DNA of 64,000 nucleotides, from positions 186,001 through 250,000 of the forward strand of contig NZ_FMVT01000005.1 of the NCBI RefSeq assembly GCF_900102505.1, in the 5' to 3' direction. Shown one piece after another: positions 46,580 to 54,796 of the stretch. The DNA is from Paracoccus tibetensis. Its GTDB lineage: Bacteria; Pseudomonadota; Alphaproteobacteria; Rhodobacterales; Rhodobacteraceae. A program made the translations under genes and the position numbers. The number at the start of each line of letters is the position of its first letter. Position 1 is the first letter of the stretch. The notes below the pieces were generated by a model, which was given only the letters and a program-made list of their open reading frames with translations, made no database searches and had not been told where the DNA came from.

Positions 46580-47896
46580 TCAGCTTGAAGAACCCGGTCC
46601 CTGCAACCCCGGCGGCGGGATGGCATCATCCGCGTCAGGGTCACGGCCTTGCAGGCGGTCGAGCGCGCGCATGACGGGCGTCACGCTCAGCCCATGCATC
46701 AGGATCGACAGAAGAACCACCAGCCCCACGATGGCCCAGAGCCGCTCGGCCTCGGCTTCGGCGTCCATGTGGTTCAGCGCATAGGCGAGGTAGTAGAACG
46801 AGCCGATGCCCCGGATCCCGAAGAAGGCGATGGTCAGCCGCTCGTTCCAGGACGTTCGCGTGCCGGCCAGGCCGACGAGGCCCGACAGCGGGCGGATGAC
46901 CAGAAGGATCACGAGCGCCGCTACGATGTCCTCGACCCGCAGGGGATCGAGAAGCCCCTTCACCAGCGCGCCCCCGAACAGCAGCAAGAGGATCATCATG
47001 GCGAGCCGCTCGATCTGCTCGGTCAGGGCATGCATGTCCTCGTGGAACTCGTGGGACCGGTGCGCGTGCCGGAAGGTCAGGGCCGTGACGAAGACCGACA
47101 GGAAGCCGTAGGAATGAAGGCATTCTGTCAACCCGTAGGAAAAGAACGTGGCCGACAGGGCGATCAGCCCGTCGCCCGTCTTGACCAGTTTGGTCTCCGC
47201 GGGAACGTGGAAGGTGATCCAGCCGAAGAGCCGGCCGACCAGGTAACCGCCGAGGATGCCGACGCCGATCTCCCACAGGATGTTGTAGCTGATCCATTCC
47301 CACAGCCACGGCTCCCCGGTGGCCGATGCGAGGCTCAGGGCGATGGCGAGGTGCACGAAGGGAAACGCGGCGCCGTCGTTGATGCCCGCTTCCGAGGTAA
47401 GGCCGAAGCGCACCTCGTCCTCCTCGCCGGTGGCGGGTGGTCCGACCTGCACATCGGACGCGAGCACCGGGTCGGTGGGCACGAGGACCGCGGCAAGCAG
47501 CAGCGCGAGGACCCAGGAAAGCCCCAGCCATGCGCCGCCCAGCAGCGTGATCAGCACAAGCCCCAGTGGAAGTGTGACAAAGATGAGCCGCCAGGTGATG
47601 ATCCAGCGGCGCCAGCCGAAGATGCGGTCGATCTTGAGCCCCGCCCCCATGAGCGCGATGATCACGACGAACTCGGTCGCGCGCTCGGTGACATGGGGAT
47701 AATCCATCGGCAGCGGCGATGAGGTGATCCAGGGCAGCGAGAAGAAGACCATCCCCAGCCCGATGCAGATGATCGGCAGCGACAGCGGAAGCCGGCGCAG
47801 GGCGAGGGGCAGCCACGCGACCAGTGCAATGAGAAGGCCGAGGCATGTCAGGACCAGGATGTAGGGATCCGGTGCCTGCGTCAGGATTTCGATCAT
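46580..47896 (-). CDS. Cation:proton antiporter (CPA1/NhaP type)
   Basis: A 438-residue inner-membrane antiporter with about 12 helices. Helix motifs: LLLAAVLVPTDPVLASDVQV contains the TDP motif, LTSEAGINDGAAFPFVHLAI the conserved ND pair for ion exchange, and IAFFGIRGIGSFYYLAYAL the C-terminal conserved arginine. A histidine-rich loop (RHAHRSHEFHEDMH) lies near residue 295. The short C-terminal tail is Pro/Gly-rich. I start at ATG 47896 (MIEILTQAPDPYILVL); the longer frame upstream is not membrane-like. Na+ or K+ homeostasis at the membrane. Confidence 0.92.
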   Translation of the reverse strand: MIEILTQAPDPYILVLTCLGLLIALVAWLPLALRRLPLSLPIICIGLGMVFFSLPWITSSPLPMDYPHVTERATEFVVIIALMGAGLKIDRIFGWRRWIITWRLIFVTLPLGLVLITLLGGAWLGLSWVLALLLAAVLVPTDPVLASDVQVGPPATGEEDEVRFGLTSEAGINDGAAFPFVHLAIALSLASATGEPWLWEWISYNILWEIGVGILGGYLVGRLFGWITFHVPAETKLVKTGDGLIALSATFFSYGLTECLHSYGFLSVFVTALTFRHAHRSHEFHEDMHALTEQIERLAMMILLLLFGGALVKGLLDPLRVEDIVAALVILLVIRPLSGLVGLAGTRTSWNERLTIAFFGIRGIGSFYYLAYALNHMDAEAEAERLWAIVGLVVLLSILMHGLSVTPVMRALDRLQGRDPDADDAIPPPGLQGPGSSS

Positions 47897-48263
47897 ACGG
47901 CTGTCTTCGCAGGTCCCGCTGACGCCAAAGCCGCCCGGTCGACGCTCATTGGCGGTCGAACGGGTTGCACCGGGTCCATGGACGAGCTTTTCCTTATGGT
48001 GATGCACGGCCAAAGGGCTGGCGACGGCTGCAACATCTGAACCTCGGCTATGTTCCCGACCGGACCTCGGCGGAAGCGCTTTCCGTGCAATTGCGCGCAT
48101 GTTCGCCTTGATTGCGCGAGCACCGTGACGATGCGTCCGCTCGCGGGTCAACGAATGGTCGAGTGCGACAAAAGCGGCATTGCAAGTGGCACCAGCGGGA
48201 ACTGCCACCCGCGCCTGTGGCTTCATGTACCAGCCAACATCCGGCTAGATGACAGGGGGCCGC
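47897..48263. other. 367-bp divergent intergenic region
   Basis: The gap between the antiporter gene (-) and the esterase gene (+) has no convincing gene. It contains a possible EcfG-type promoter (48032-48056, minus strand) and a LacI-operator-like core AAGCGCTT (48074-48081). Base composition appears less GC-rich than the core genome. Confidence 0.5.
48032..48056 (-). promoter_or_regulatory. EcfG-like promoter candidate upstream of the antiporter gene
   Basis: On the minus strand GGAAC (48052-48056) is followed after exactly 16 nt by TGTT (48032-48035). The alphaproteobacterial general-stress sigma factor consensus is GGAAC-N16/17-CGTT, so one base differs. The distance to the antiporter ATG is about 135 nt. 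Confidence 0.3.
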
Positions 48264-49169
48264 ATGTCGTTCACTTCAGGGGCCCATGGCAGGCTCACCC
48301 GTCTCGATGGATTCGGAACCGATCCCGGCTCTCTCAGCGCGGACATCTACATTCCCGAGAACTTCCCGCCGAACGGCCCTCTCGTGGTCGTTCTTCATGG
48401 CAGCACCCAGTCCGCAGAAAGCTATGATCTCGGGTCAGGCTGGTCCACGCTTGCCGACGAATGCGGGATCGCGCTTCTCTTTCCGGGGCAGCGCAAGTCG
48501 AACAACGCGCTCGGCAGCTTCAACTGGTTCAAGTCCGGCGACATCCATCGTGGCCGCGGTGAGCCGCTTTCCGTCCGCCAGATGATCGCCAAGGTGGTCG
48601 ATGATCATGCCATCGACCCCTCGCGCATCTTCGTCACCGGCATGTCCTCGGGGGGTGCCATGACCTCGGTGATGCTGGCGACCTATCCGGAGGTCTTCGC
48701 CGGAGGCGCGATCATCGCGGGCCTGCCCTACCGCAGCGCCGGCAACCTGGTGGAGGCGCTGGTTCGCATGAAGGGCTATGGCGGGCCGTCGGATCGCACC
48801 CTGGACGCGCTTGTGCGGGATGCGTCGGAGTTCACCGGCCGCTGGCCCACCATCTCGGTCTGGCATGGCGACAATGACAAGACCGTCGACAGCTCCAACG
48901 CGGACTCGATCGTGCGCCAGTGGCAGAGGCTGCACGATGTCGAGGGCCCGCCGACACGGGTCGAGGAGGTGGACGGCTTCCCTCATCGCGTCTGGTGCGA
49001 CGATGCGGGGCAGCCGGTGATCGAGGAATACGTCATCACCGACATGGGCCACGGCACGCCGATCAGTGCGGAAGGCGCCGAGGGCTTGGGGGAGGCCGGC
49101 AAGTACATGCTGGAGGTCGGCATCTCCTCGACGCGGCACATCGCGCGGTTCTGGGGCCTGACGAAGTAA
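48264..49169 (+). CDS. PHB depolymerase/LpqC-type esterase
   Basis: A 301-residue alpha/beta-hydrolase. GPLVVVLHGSTQSAESYDLG is the oxyanion region of the esterase PHB family; the nucleophile is in FVTGMSSGGAMTSVMLATYP, aspartate in SVWHGDNDKTVD, and histidine in TDMGHGTPIS. There is no signal peptide, so an intracellular polyester or oligomer substrate is more likely than secreted depolymerase action. ATG 48264 has SD AGGGGG 4 nt upstream; ATG 48249 would add five residues. Followed by a GC hairpin. Confidence 0.88.
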   Translation: MSFTSGAHGRLTRLDGFGTDPGSLSADIYIPENFPPNGPLVVVLHGSTQSAESYDLGSGWSTLADECGIALLFPGQRKSNNALGSFNWFKSGDIHRGRGEPLSVRQMIAKVVDDHAIDPSRIFVTGMSSGGAMTSVMLATYPEVFAGGAIIAGLPYRSAGNLVEALVRMKGYGGPSDRTLDALVRDASEFTGRWPTISVWHGDNDKTVDSSNADSIVRQWQRLHDVEGPPTRVEEVDGFPHRVWCDDAGQPVIEEYVITDMGHGTPISAEGAEGLGEAGKYMLEVGISSTRHIARFWGLTK

Positions 49170-49178
49170 AGGAGCGAC

Positions 49179-49201
49179 GGCCGACAAGGGAGATGTCGGC
49201 C
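49179..49201 (+). terminator. GC hairpin after the esterase gene
   Basis: GGCCGACA (49179-49186) pairs with TGTCGGCC (49194-49201) across a 7-nt purine loop, 10 bp after the stop. There is no T-run, so it may be Rho-dependent or an mRNA stabiliser. Confidence 0.5.
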
Positions 49202-49435
49202 CCGGAGAAGGTGTGATGCGAGAGTCGGCCGTTTGGCGCTGGAAAGGCGGCGTCCTGCGGGACCACCGGCCCGCTGCCGCTGTGCCGTTGATCCTTCTCC
49301 ACGCTCATAATCGCGACCAGCCCGACCACGCGGCCGATCTTTCTTGCATGGACCCGCTCTCCTGAGCCTAATGCACGCATGCGGCCACCTAACATTGACG
49401 CCCGGGTGCCGTGAGTGGACCTCCGGCAGGTTCCG

Positions 49436-49450
49436 CGAGGAGGCTCCTCG
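49436..49450 (+). promoter_or_regulatory. Palindrome covering the SD of the histidine kinase gene
   Basis: CGAGGAGGCTCCTCG is self-complementary (six pairs around GGC as RNA) and ends at the base before ATG 49451. It contains the only SD (GGAGG). Folding would hide the ribosome site; as DNA it could be an operator. Confidence 0.5.
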
Positions 49451-50596
49451 ATGAATATGGAAGAGATGCAGATCCGGCAGAAGGTGCTCGCGGAGTTCGG
49501 CGAGTTCGTGCTCCGCAGCGACAGCCTCGACGAGGTGCTGCACGAGGGGTGCCGCCTGGTCGCGGAGGCGCTTGGCGCCGACCTCGCCAAGGTGCTGGAG
49601 GTCGAAGAGGGCGGCAGGTCAGCGCTGGTCAAGGCCGGCGTCGGCTGGAAGCCTGGGATCGTCGGAACGCAGCGCCTGCACTTCGCGGAACGATCGTCCG
49701 AGACCTACGCATTGGAACGCCAGGAACCCGTCGTCTCCCGCAACATCCGGGACGAGAACCGGTTCGAGTTCGCCGACTTCCTGATCGACCACGGGGTGGT
49801 GTCGTTGGTGAACGTGCCGATCTTCCTTCCGGGGGACAAGCCATACGGCTTGCTGCAAGTGGACAGCCGGAAGCTGCGCAAGTTCGGCGACCGGGACATC
49901 CAGTTCCTGCGAACCTACGCGACGGTCCTCGGGCCAGTCATCGACCGGCTGCACAAGGTGCAGAGCCTCCAGCGGGCCTTGAGCACTAACGAGCGGCTGA
50001 TGCAGGAGCTGCAGCACCGCGTCAAGAACCACATCAGCATCGTGGTCGGCCTTGTCCGGGCGCGGGCACGGCAGACGGGCTCTGATGAAGCGAGGGCCGA
50101 GCTGAACACCGTCGCCGAGCGCATCGACACCCTGCGCCGGGTCCACGAGCAGCTCTACAGGAACGGCGTGCCGGACCAGCTGCCGCTGCGTCCGTTCCTG
50201 TCCGAGCTCGTCAACGGCCTCTGCCACCTCCACGAGCATGAGGGCGGCCGGATCGCGCTTAAGTTCGACATCGCCGATGTCGACATCGCCGCGGATGTCG
50301 CCGTTCCCCTCGGGCTGATCGCCAACGAGTTCGTCACCAACAGTCTCAAATACGCGTTCGGCGATAATGGCGGCACGATCTCGGTCACGGTGCAGGCCAC
50401 CGACGACCGCCTGCACCTGTGCCTGCACGACAACGGAAGAGGCCTTCACCCCGCGCCCCACGCCGCTCGGGCAGGCTCCGGCACCGGATTGAAGCTCATC
50501 GAGGGCTTGGCAGAGCAGCTGGGCGGCCAACTCGCCTGGCCGGAACCGGAGGCCGGAACGACGCTCTGTCTCGATCTGTCGAGGGGCGAAGCATGA
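49451..50596 (+). CDS. GAF-domain sensor histidine kinase (HisKA_2/HWE type)
   Basis: A 381-residue cytosolic sensor kinase. An N-terminal GAF domain (about 20-165) may bind a small molecule or chromophore. The dimerisation domain has the HisKA_2 phosphoacceptor H189 in LMQELQHRVKNHISIVVGLV, followed by the ATPase domain with GLIANEFVTNSLKYAFGDNG (N box), LHDNGRGL and GTGLKLIEGLAEQLGG. Such kinases often phosphorylate PhyR or single-domain regulators in alphaproteobacterial stress responses. No response regulator follows. SD lies within a palindrome. Confidence 0.9.
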   Translation: MNMEEMQIRQKVLAEFGEFVLRSDSLDEVLHEGCRLVAEALGADLAKVLEVEEGGRSALVKAGVGWKPGIVGTQRLHFAERSSETYALERQEPVVSRNIRDENRFEFADFLIDHGVVSLVNVPIFLPGDKPYGLLQVDSRKLRKFGDRDIQFLRTYATVLGPVIDRLHKVQSLQRALSTNERLMQELQHRVKNHISIVVGLVRARARQTGSDEARAELNTVAERIDTLRRVHEQLYRNGVPDQLPLRPFLSELVNGLCHLHEHEGGRIALKFDIADVDIAADVAVPLGLIANEFVTNSLKYAFGDNGGTISVTVQATDDRLHLCLHDNGRGLHPAPHAARAGSGTGLKLIEGLAEQLGGQLAWPEPEAGTTLCLDLSRGEA

Positions 50597-50703
50597 GGCG
50601 CAGGTTCACGGCCTCTGCCGCGGGCAACCTGGACATCGACCACAACCCTCATGTCGAGCAGGGCGTCAGACCCAGCTCCTCCATCATCGTCATCATAACG
50701 ATT

Positions 50704-50780
50704 TGGTGACCCCGACAGGACTTGAACCTGTAACCTGCCCCTTAGGAGGGGGCTGCTCTATCCAGTTGAGCCACGGGGCC
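50704..50780 (-). tRNA. tRNA-Arg (anticodon CCT)
   Basis: The minus strand folds into a full cloverleaf of 77 nt with encoded CCA. The acceptor GGCCCCG pairs with CGGGGTC, the D arm is GCTC/GAGC, the anticodon stem GCCCC/GGGGC around CTCCTAA (anticodon CCT), and the T arm ACAGG/CCTGT encloses TTCAAGT. Discriminator base A. It reads AGG codons. Its 3' end faces the accessory region at 44.2-50.6 kb. Confidence 0.97.
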
Positions 50781-50884
50781 GCCGTTTCTGCGTTTAGCCG
50801 TTGCCGGCAGCTCGGGCAAGCGTGCAGCGCCATTGCCCGCTTGCAAGGCCACGGCTAACATCGCCCGAACCCTTGCGGAACGGC

Positions 50885-51916
50885 ATGAACATGAACACCC
50901 CTCGTCCCCGGCGCCCCCTGACGCTTCGCGATGTGTCCGAGGCGTCGGGCGTCTCCGAGATGACCGTCAGCCGCGTGCTGCGGAACCGCGGGGATGTCTC
51001 GGCCGCGACGCGCGAGAAGGTGCTGACCGCCGCCAAGACCCTCGGCTACGTGCCCAACAAGATCGCCGGCGGGCTGGCCAGCCAGCGCGTGAACCTGGTC
51101 GCGGTGGTCATCCCGTCGCTGTCGAACCTGGTCTTTCCCGACGTTCTGGGCGGCATCTCGGCCGAGCTGGACGACACCGGGCTGCAGCCCGTCATCGGCG
51201 TCACCAACTACTCGCCCGCGCGCGAGGAGATGGTGCTTTACGACATGCTGTCCTGGCGCCCCTCGGGCGTGATCCTCGCCGGGCTCGAGCACAGCAGCGC
51301 CTCGCGCGCGATGCTCGAGAATTCGGGCATCCCGGTGGTCGAGATCATGGACGTGGACGGCACCGGCATCGACACGCTGGTCGGCATCTCGCACCTGCGC
51401 GCCGGGCGCGAGATGGCCGAGCGCATCCTGGCCGCCGGCTACCGGCGCATCGGCTTCGTCGGCACCCACATGCCCGAGGACCACCGCGCCCGCAAACGCC
51501 TCTCGGGCTTCGAGCAGGCGCTGGCTGCGGCGGGCGTGCCGCTGGAGGCGCGGGAATATTATCAGGGCGGCTCGTCCCTGCTGAAGGGACGCGAGCTGAC
51601 CGAGCGCATCCTGACGCGGGCGCCGGATCTGGACTTCCTCTACTACTCCAACGACATGATCGGGGCGGGCGGGCTGCTCTACTGCCTCGACAAGGGCTAT
51701 GACATCCCCAACCGCATTGGGCTGGCCGGCTTCAACGGCGTCGATCTGCTGGACGGGCTGCCGGTGCGGCTGGCGACGACCGATGCGCGGCGCGTGGATG
51801 TGGGGCGGCGCGCGGCGCGGCTGGTGGCGGGCAAGGACGCGCGACCCGAGGACCGGATCATCGCGCTGACGCCGACCTTCCTGCCGGGCGACACCATCCG
51901 CGGCACCCTGTCCTGA
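50885..51916 (+). CDS. LacI-family transcriptional regulator
   Basis: A 343-residue repressor with N-terminal HTH and hinge (LRDVSEASGVSEMTVSRVLR, REKVLTAAKTLGYVPNKIAG) and a periplasmic-binding-protein-like sensor domain. The GntR/LacI subgroup is suggested by NLVAVVIPSLSNLVFPDVL and SNDMIGAGGLLYCLDKGYDI, as in gluconate repressors. Start ATG 50885; ATG 50891 is also possible. No sugar transport or catabolic genes are adjacent, so the target regulon is elsewhere or it acts globally. Stands alone after the tRNA. Confidence 0.92.
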   Translation: MNMNTPRPRRPLTLRDVSEASGVSEMTVSRVLRNRGDVSAATREKVLTAAKTLGYVPNKIAGGLASQRVNLVAVVIPSLSNLVFPDVLGGISAELDDTGLQPVIGVTNYSPAREEMVLYDMLSWRPSGVILAGLEHSSASRAMLENSGIPVVEIMDVDGTGIDTLVGISHLRAGREMAERILAAGYRRIGFVGTHMPEDHRARKRLSGFEQALAAAGVPLEAREYYQGGSSLLKGRELTERILTRAPDLDFLYYSNDMIGAGGLLYCLDKGYDIPNRIGLAGFNGVDLLDGLPVRLATTDARRVDVGRRAARLVAGKDARPEDRIIALTPTFLPGDTIRGTLS

Positions 51917-51963
51917 GCGGATCCATCTTGTCGGCACGCCAGGCTGCGCCTAAGTCTCGGGCC

Positions 51964-52773
51964 ATGCGCATCCCCTTCCTCTCCCGCTTCTTTCCGCCGC
52001 GCCCCCGGGTCGCGGTCGTCCGGCTGACCGGCGCCATCGGCGGTGCCGGGCGCGCCGGCGGCCTCAGCGACGCGGCGCTCGCCCCCGTGATCGAGCGGGC
52101 CTTCCGCCGCGGCACGCCGGTGGCGGTCGCGCTGGCGATCAACTCGCCCGGCGGCTCGCCCGTGCAATCCTCGCTGATCGCGGCCCGCATCCGGCGCCTC
52201 GCGGACGAGACCGGCGTGCCCGTCCATGCCTTCGTCGAGGACGTCGCGGCCTCGGGCGGCTACTGGCTGGCCTGCGCGGCCGACGAGATCTGGGCCGACG
52301 ACAGCTCGATCCTCGGCTCGATCGGGGTCATCTCGGCGGGCTTCGGCTTTCACCAGCTGATCGAGCGTTGGGGCATCGAGCGGCGCGTCCACACCGCCGG
52401 CCGCTCGAAATCGACACTGGACCCGTTCCGCCCGCAAAAGCCCGAGGATGTCGAGCGCCTGCACCGCGTGCTGGACCCGATCCACGAGGCGTTCAAGCGC
52501 CATGTGACCGCCCGCAGGGGCACGCGCCTGGCCAGCGGGCGCGATCTTTTCACCGGCGAGTTCTGGGCCGGGCGGCAGGCGGTCGAGCTGGGCCTTGCCG
52601 ACGGGATCGGTCACCTGGTGCCGAAGATGAAGCAGCTTCACGGCGACAAGGTCCGGTTCGAGGTCTACGGGATGCGCCGGCCCCTGCTGCGCCGTCTCGG
52701 GCTGTCGGCCGAGGCGCTGTTCGACGCGGCCGAGGATCGTGCGGCCTTCCAGCGCTTCGGAACCGGCGGATGA
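51964..52773 (+). CDS. S49-family serine peptidase (SohB/SppA-like)
   Basis: A 269-residue inner-membrane-associated or cytosolic peptidase, half the length of full SppA. The fold VVRLTGAIGG, LAINSPGGSPVQSSL and the nucleophile in VEDVAASGGYWLACAADEI are clear; the general-base lysine is in RSKSTLDPFRP. The N-terminal MRIPFLSRFFPPRP lacks a true membrane helix. It degrades signal peptides or membrane fragments in related systems. Overlaps the following small gene by ATGA, the start of a four-gene coupled set with the CaCA exchanger and SDR. Confidence 0.9.
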   Translation: MRIPFLSRFFPPRPRVAVVRLTGAIGGAGRAGGLSDAALAPVIERAFRRGTPVAVALAINSPGGSPVQSSLIAARIRRLADETGVPVHAFVEDVAASGGYWLACAADEIWADDSSILGSIGVISAGFGFHQLIERWGIERRVHTAGRSKSTLDPFRPQKPEDVERLHRVLDPIHEAFKRHVTARRGTRLASGRDLFTGEFWAGRQAVELGLADGIGHLVPKMKQLHGDKVRFEVYGMRRPLLRRLGLSAEALFDAAEDRAAFQRFGTGG

Positions 52774-52886
52774 GCATCCGCGTCGTCGTGCTGTTCCTTC
52801 TGGTCATGGTGGTCATGGCCTTGCTGCGCGGCCCGGCATTCCGAAGGGCGCTGCTGAAATACCTGGGGATCAAGCGTGGTTCTTGA
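52770..52886 (+). CDS. 38-residue single-span membrane protein, coupled to S49 and CaCA genes
   Basis: ATG 52770 overlaps the peptidase stop (ATGA), and the frame's TGA at 52886 lies 11 bp inside the exchanger gene. It encodes MSIRVVVLFLLVMVVMALLR followed by a basic amphipathic tail (AFRRALLKYLGIKRGS). One transmembrane helix with cytoplasmic positive tail. Both overlaps make it a credible translated link in the operon. Function unknown. Confidence 0.7.
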   Translation: MSIRVVVLFLLVMVVMALLRGPAFRRALLKYLGIKRGS

Positions 52887-53802
52887 CGTTTTGCTGGTTC
52901 TGGGCGGCCTCGCCCTGCTGGTCGTGGGTGGCGATCTGCTGGTTAAAGGGGCGGTGAACCTGTCCCTGCGCCTCGGGATCACGCCGCTGGTCGTGGGTCT
53001 GACGGTGGTGGCCTTCGGCACCTCGGCGCCCGAGCTTCTGGTCTCGCTGTCGGCGGCTTGGCGCGGATCGACCGACATCGCGCTCGGCAACGTCGTCGGC
53101 TCGAACATCGCCAACATCCTGATCATCCTGGGGGCGACGGCGCTGGTCGCGCCCATCGTGACGCGCGGACATGACCTGCGCGAAAGCTGGGGGATGATGA
53201 TGGCGGCGTCCCTGCTGCTGATCGCGCTGGCTTTCATGGGTGCGCTCGGCCGGTGGGACGGGGTGATCCTGCTGGCGGCGCTGGCCGTGATCCTCTGGCG
53301 GCAGCTGACGACCGCGAAGCCGGACGAGGTGGGCGAGATCGAGGGCGCGGCCTTGGGCGCCCGGTGGGGCAAGATCATCCTGTGGCTGGCGGGAGGGCTC
53401 GTGCTGCTGCCCGCCGGCGCGGACCTGCTGGTGCGCGGCGCGACCGACATCGCCCGTGCCTTCGGCGTGACCGAGATGGTGATCGGCCTCACCCTCGTCG
53501 CCATCGGCACCTCGCTGCCCGAGATGGCGGCCTCGGTCGCCTCGGCGCTCAGGGGGCGCTCGGACATGGCGCTCGGGAACGTCGTGGGATCGAACATCTT
53601 CAACATTCTGTCGATCCTCGGGATCACCGCCCTCTTCGCGCCGCTGCCCATCCCGCCCGAGATGCTGCGCCTCGACCTGTGGGTGATGCTGGCCAGTTCG
53701 GCCCTGCTGGCGCCGTTCCTCTTCCGCGGCATCACCATGGGACGCGCCGTGGGCGCCGCCCTGCTGGCGGCATACGGCGCCTATGTCTGGGTGCTGCTAT
53801 GA
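52876..53802 (+). CDS. Calcium/sodium exchanger (CaCA family, YrbG-like)
   Basis: A 308-residue inner-membrane exchanger with ten helices in two inverted repeats. The alpha-repeats read TVVAFGTSAPELLVSLSAAW with GNVVGSNIANILIILGATAL, and TLVAIGTSLPEMAASVASAL with GNVVGSNIFNILSILGITAL; the Glu in each TSxPE binds the ion. GTG start at 52876 overlaps the small gene by 11 bp; the stop overlaps the SDR gene by ATGA. Cation specificity (Ca2+ or other) is not certain. Confidence 0.94.
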   Translation: MVLDVLLVLGGLALLVVGGDLLVKGAVNLSLRLGITPLVVGLTVVAFGTSAPELLVSLSAAWRGSTDIALGNVVGSNIANILIILGATALVAPIVTRGHDLRESWGMMMAASLLLIALAFMGALGRWDGVILLAALAVILWRQLTTAKPDEVGEIEGAALGARWGKIILWLAGGLVLLPAGADLLVRGATDIARAFGVTEMVIGLTLVAIGTSLPEMAASVASALRGRSDMALGNVVGSNIFNILSILGITALFAPLPIPPEMLRLDLWVMLASSALLAPFLFRGITMGRAVGAALLAAYGAYVWVLL

Positions 53803-54575
53803 GCGTGGCGCTGGTCACGGGGGCGGCCAAGCGGCTCGGCCGGGCGATGGCGCTGCACCTCGCCGCGCAGGGCCATGACCTTGCCATCCACTATGCCGGC
53901 TCGGCCGAGGCGGCCGAGGCGACGGCCAGCGACGCCCGCGCCCTCGGGGTGAAGGCCAGGACCTTCCAGGCAGACCTTCTGGACGCCGGGCGTGCGGCGG
54001 AACTGATCCCCGAGATCGCCGCGGCGATGGGGCAGCTGCACGTGCTGGTCAACAACGCCTCGATCTTCGAATACGACAACATCCGCAGCGCGACGATGGA
54101 GGGCTGGGACCGCCACATCGGCTCGAACCTGCGCGCGCCGTTCCAGCTGATCCAGGCCTTCGCGGCCCAGGCTCCCGCGCCACTCCGTGACGAGGCCGGA
54201 GAGCCGGTGGCGCAGGCGCTGGTCGTCAACATCGTCGATCAGCGCGTCCTGAAGCCGACGCCCGAGTTCATGACCTACTCGGTCGCCAAGGCGGCGCTCT
54301 GGTCGCTGACGCGGACCGCCGCGCAGGCGCTGGCCCCCGCCATCCGCGTCAACGCCATCGGCCCCGGCCCGACCCTTATCGGCAGCCGCCAGAGCGAGAG
54401 CCACTTCGCCGCGCAGCGCGCTAACACCATCCTCGGCCGCGGCTCGGACCCCGAGGGGATCGTGCGCGCGCTTGCCTTCTTTCTCGAATCGCCGGCCGTG
54501 ACCGGGCAGCTGATCTGCGTCGACGGCGGCCAGCACCTGGCCTGGCGGACGCCCGACGTGTTGGGCCGGGAATAG
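53799..54575 (+). CDS. SDR oxidoreductase with pteridine-reductase motif (FolM/PTR1-like)
   Basis: A 258-residue short-chain dehydrogenase. The cofactor motif is ALVTGAAKRLGRAMALHLA, where T7-G8-x3-R12-x-G14 matches the TGX3RXG variant of pteridine reductases instead of the classical TGxxxGxG. LVNNASIFEYDN, catalytic YSVAK (TYSVAKAALWSL), and C-terminal GQLICVDGGQHLAW complete it. A role in reducing dihydrofolate or dihydromonapterin is inferred. Overlaps the exchanger stop by ATGA. It ends the operon before a 298-bp AT-rich gap. Confidence 0.85.
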   Translation: MSVALVTGAAKRLGRAMALHLAAQGHDLAIHYAGSAEAAEATASDARALGVKARTFQADLLDAGRAAELIPEIAAAMGQLHVLVNNASIFEYDNIRSATMEGWDRHIGSNLRAPFQLIQAFAAQAPAPLRDEAGEPVAQALVVNIVDQRVLKPTPEFMTYSVAKAALWSLTRTAAQALAPAIRVNAIGPGPTLIGSRQSESHFAAQRANTILGRGSDPEGIVRALAFFLESPAVTGQLICVDGGQHLAWRTPDVLGRE

Positions 54576-54688
54576 CCCGCAGGCCTATGGGCGGCCATTT
54601 GTCCACCCTGCCCCTCGGAGCCGCCGGATGCGTCGGATTCTTCACGACTTTTCCGTCCCTTCGGGCAGCCAAAGAAAAATGTGTCGTC

Positions 54689-54718
54689 TTAACAGCTGGT
54701 TAGATACCTGCCTAAAAA
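54689..54718 (+). promoter_or_regulatory. Candidate uvrC promoter
   Basis: TTAACA (54689-54694) and TAAAAA (54713-54718) with 18-bp spacing fall in the most AT-rich part of the 298-bp gap upstream of uvrC. The leader would be about 150 nt. Confidence 0.4.
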
Positions 54719-54787
54719 TGGGGCACATTTACGAAACTGTAACGATTGCTGGATGAGGCCCGCCTCCCTCACAGCCCGCCCACAGAG

Positions 54788-54796
54788 TTATCCACA
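54788..54796 (+). promoter_or_regulatory. Consensus DnaA box upstream of uvrC
   Basis: TTATCCACA is an exact DnaA box. A weaker TTGTCCACC lies about 190 bp upstream (near 54599). It sits between the proposed promoter and the uvrC start. Confidence 0.5.

Noticed and set aside
48074..48081. AAGCGCTT, a LacI-type operator core
   Set aside because: A single 8-bp core with imperfect flanks; no second site near the lacI-like gene supports a link.
50593..50709. 38-codon frame overlapping the histidine-kinase stop (ATGA), running into tRNA-Arg
   Set aside because: It ends inside the tRNA, shows no family similarity and no receiver domain; the overlap alone is not enough. It could be a truncated partner gene.
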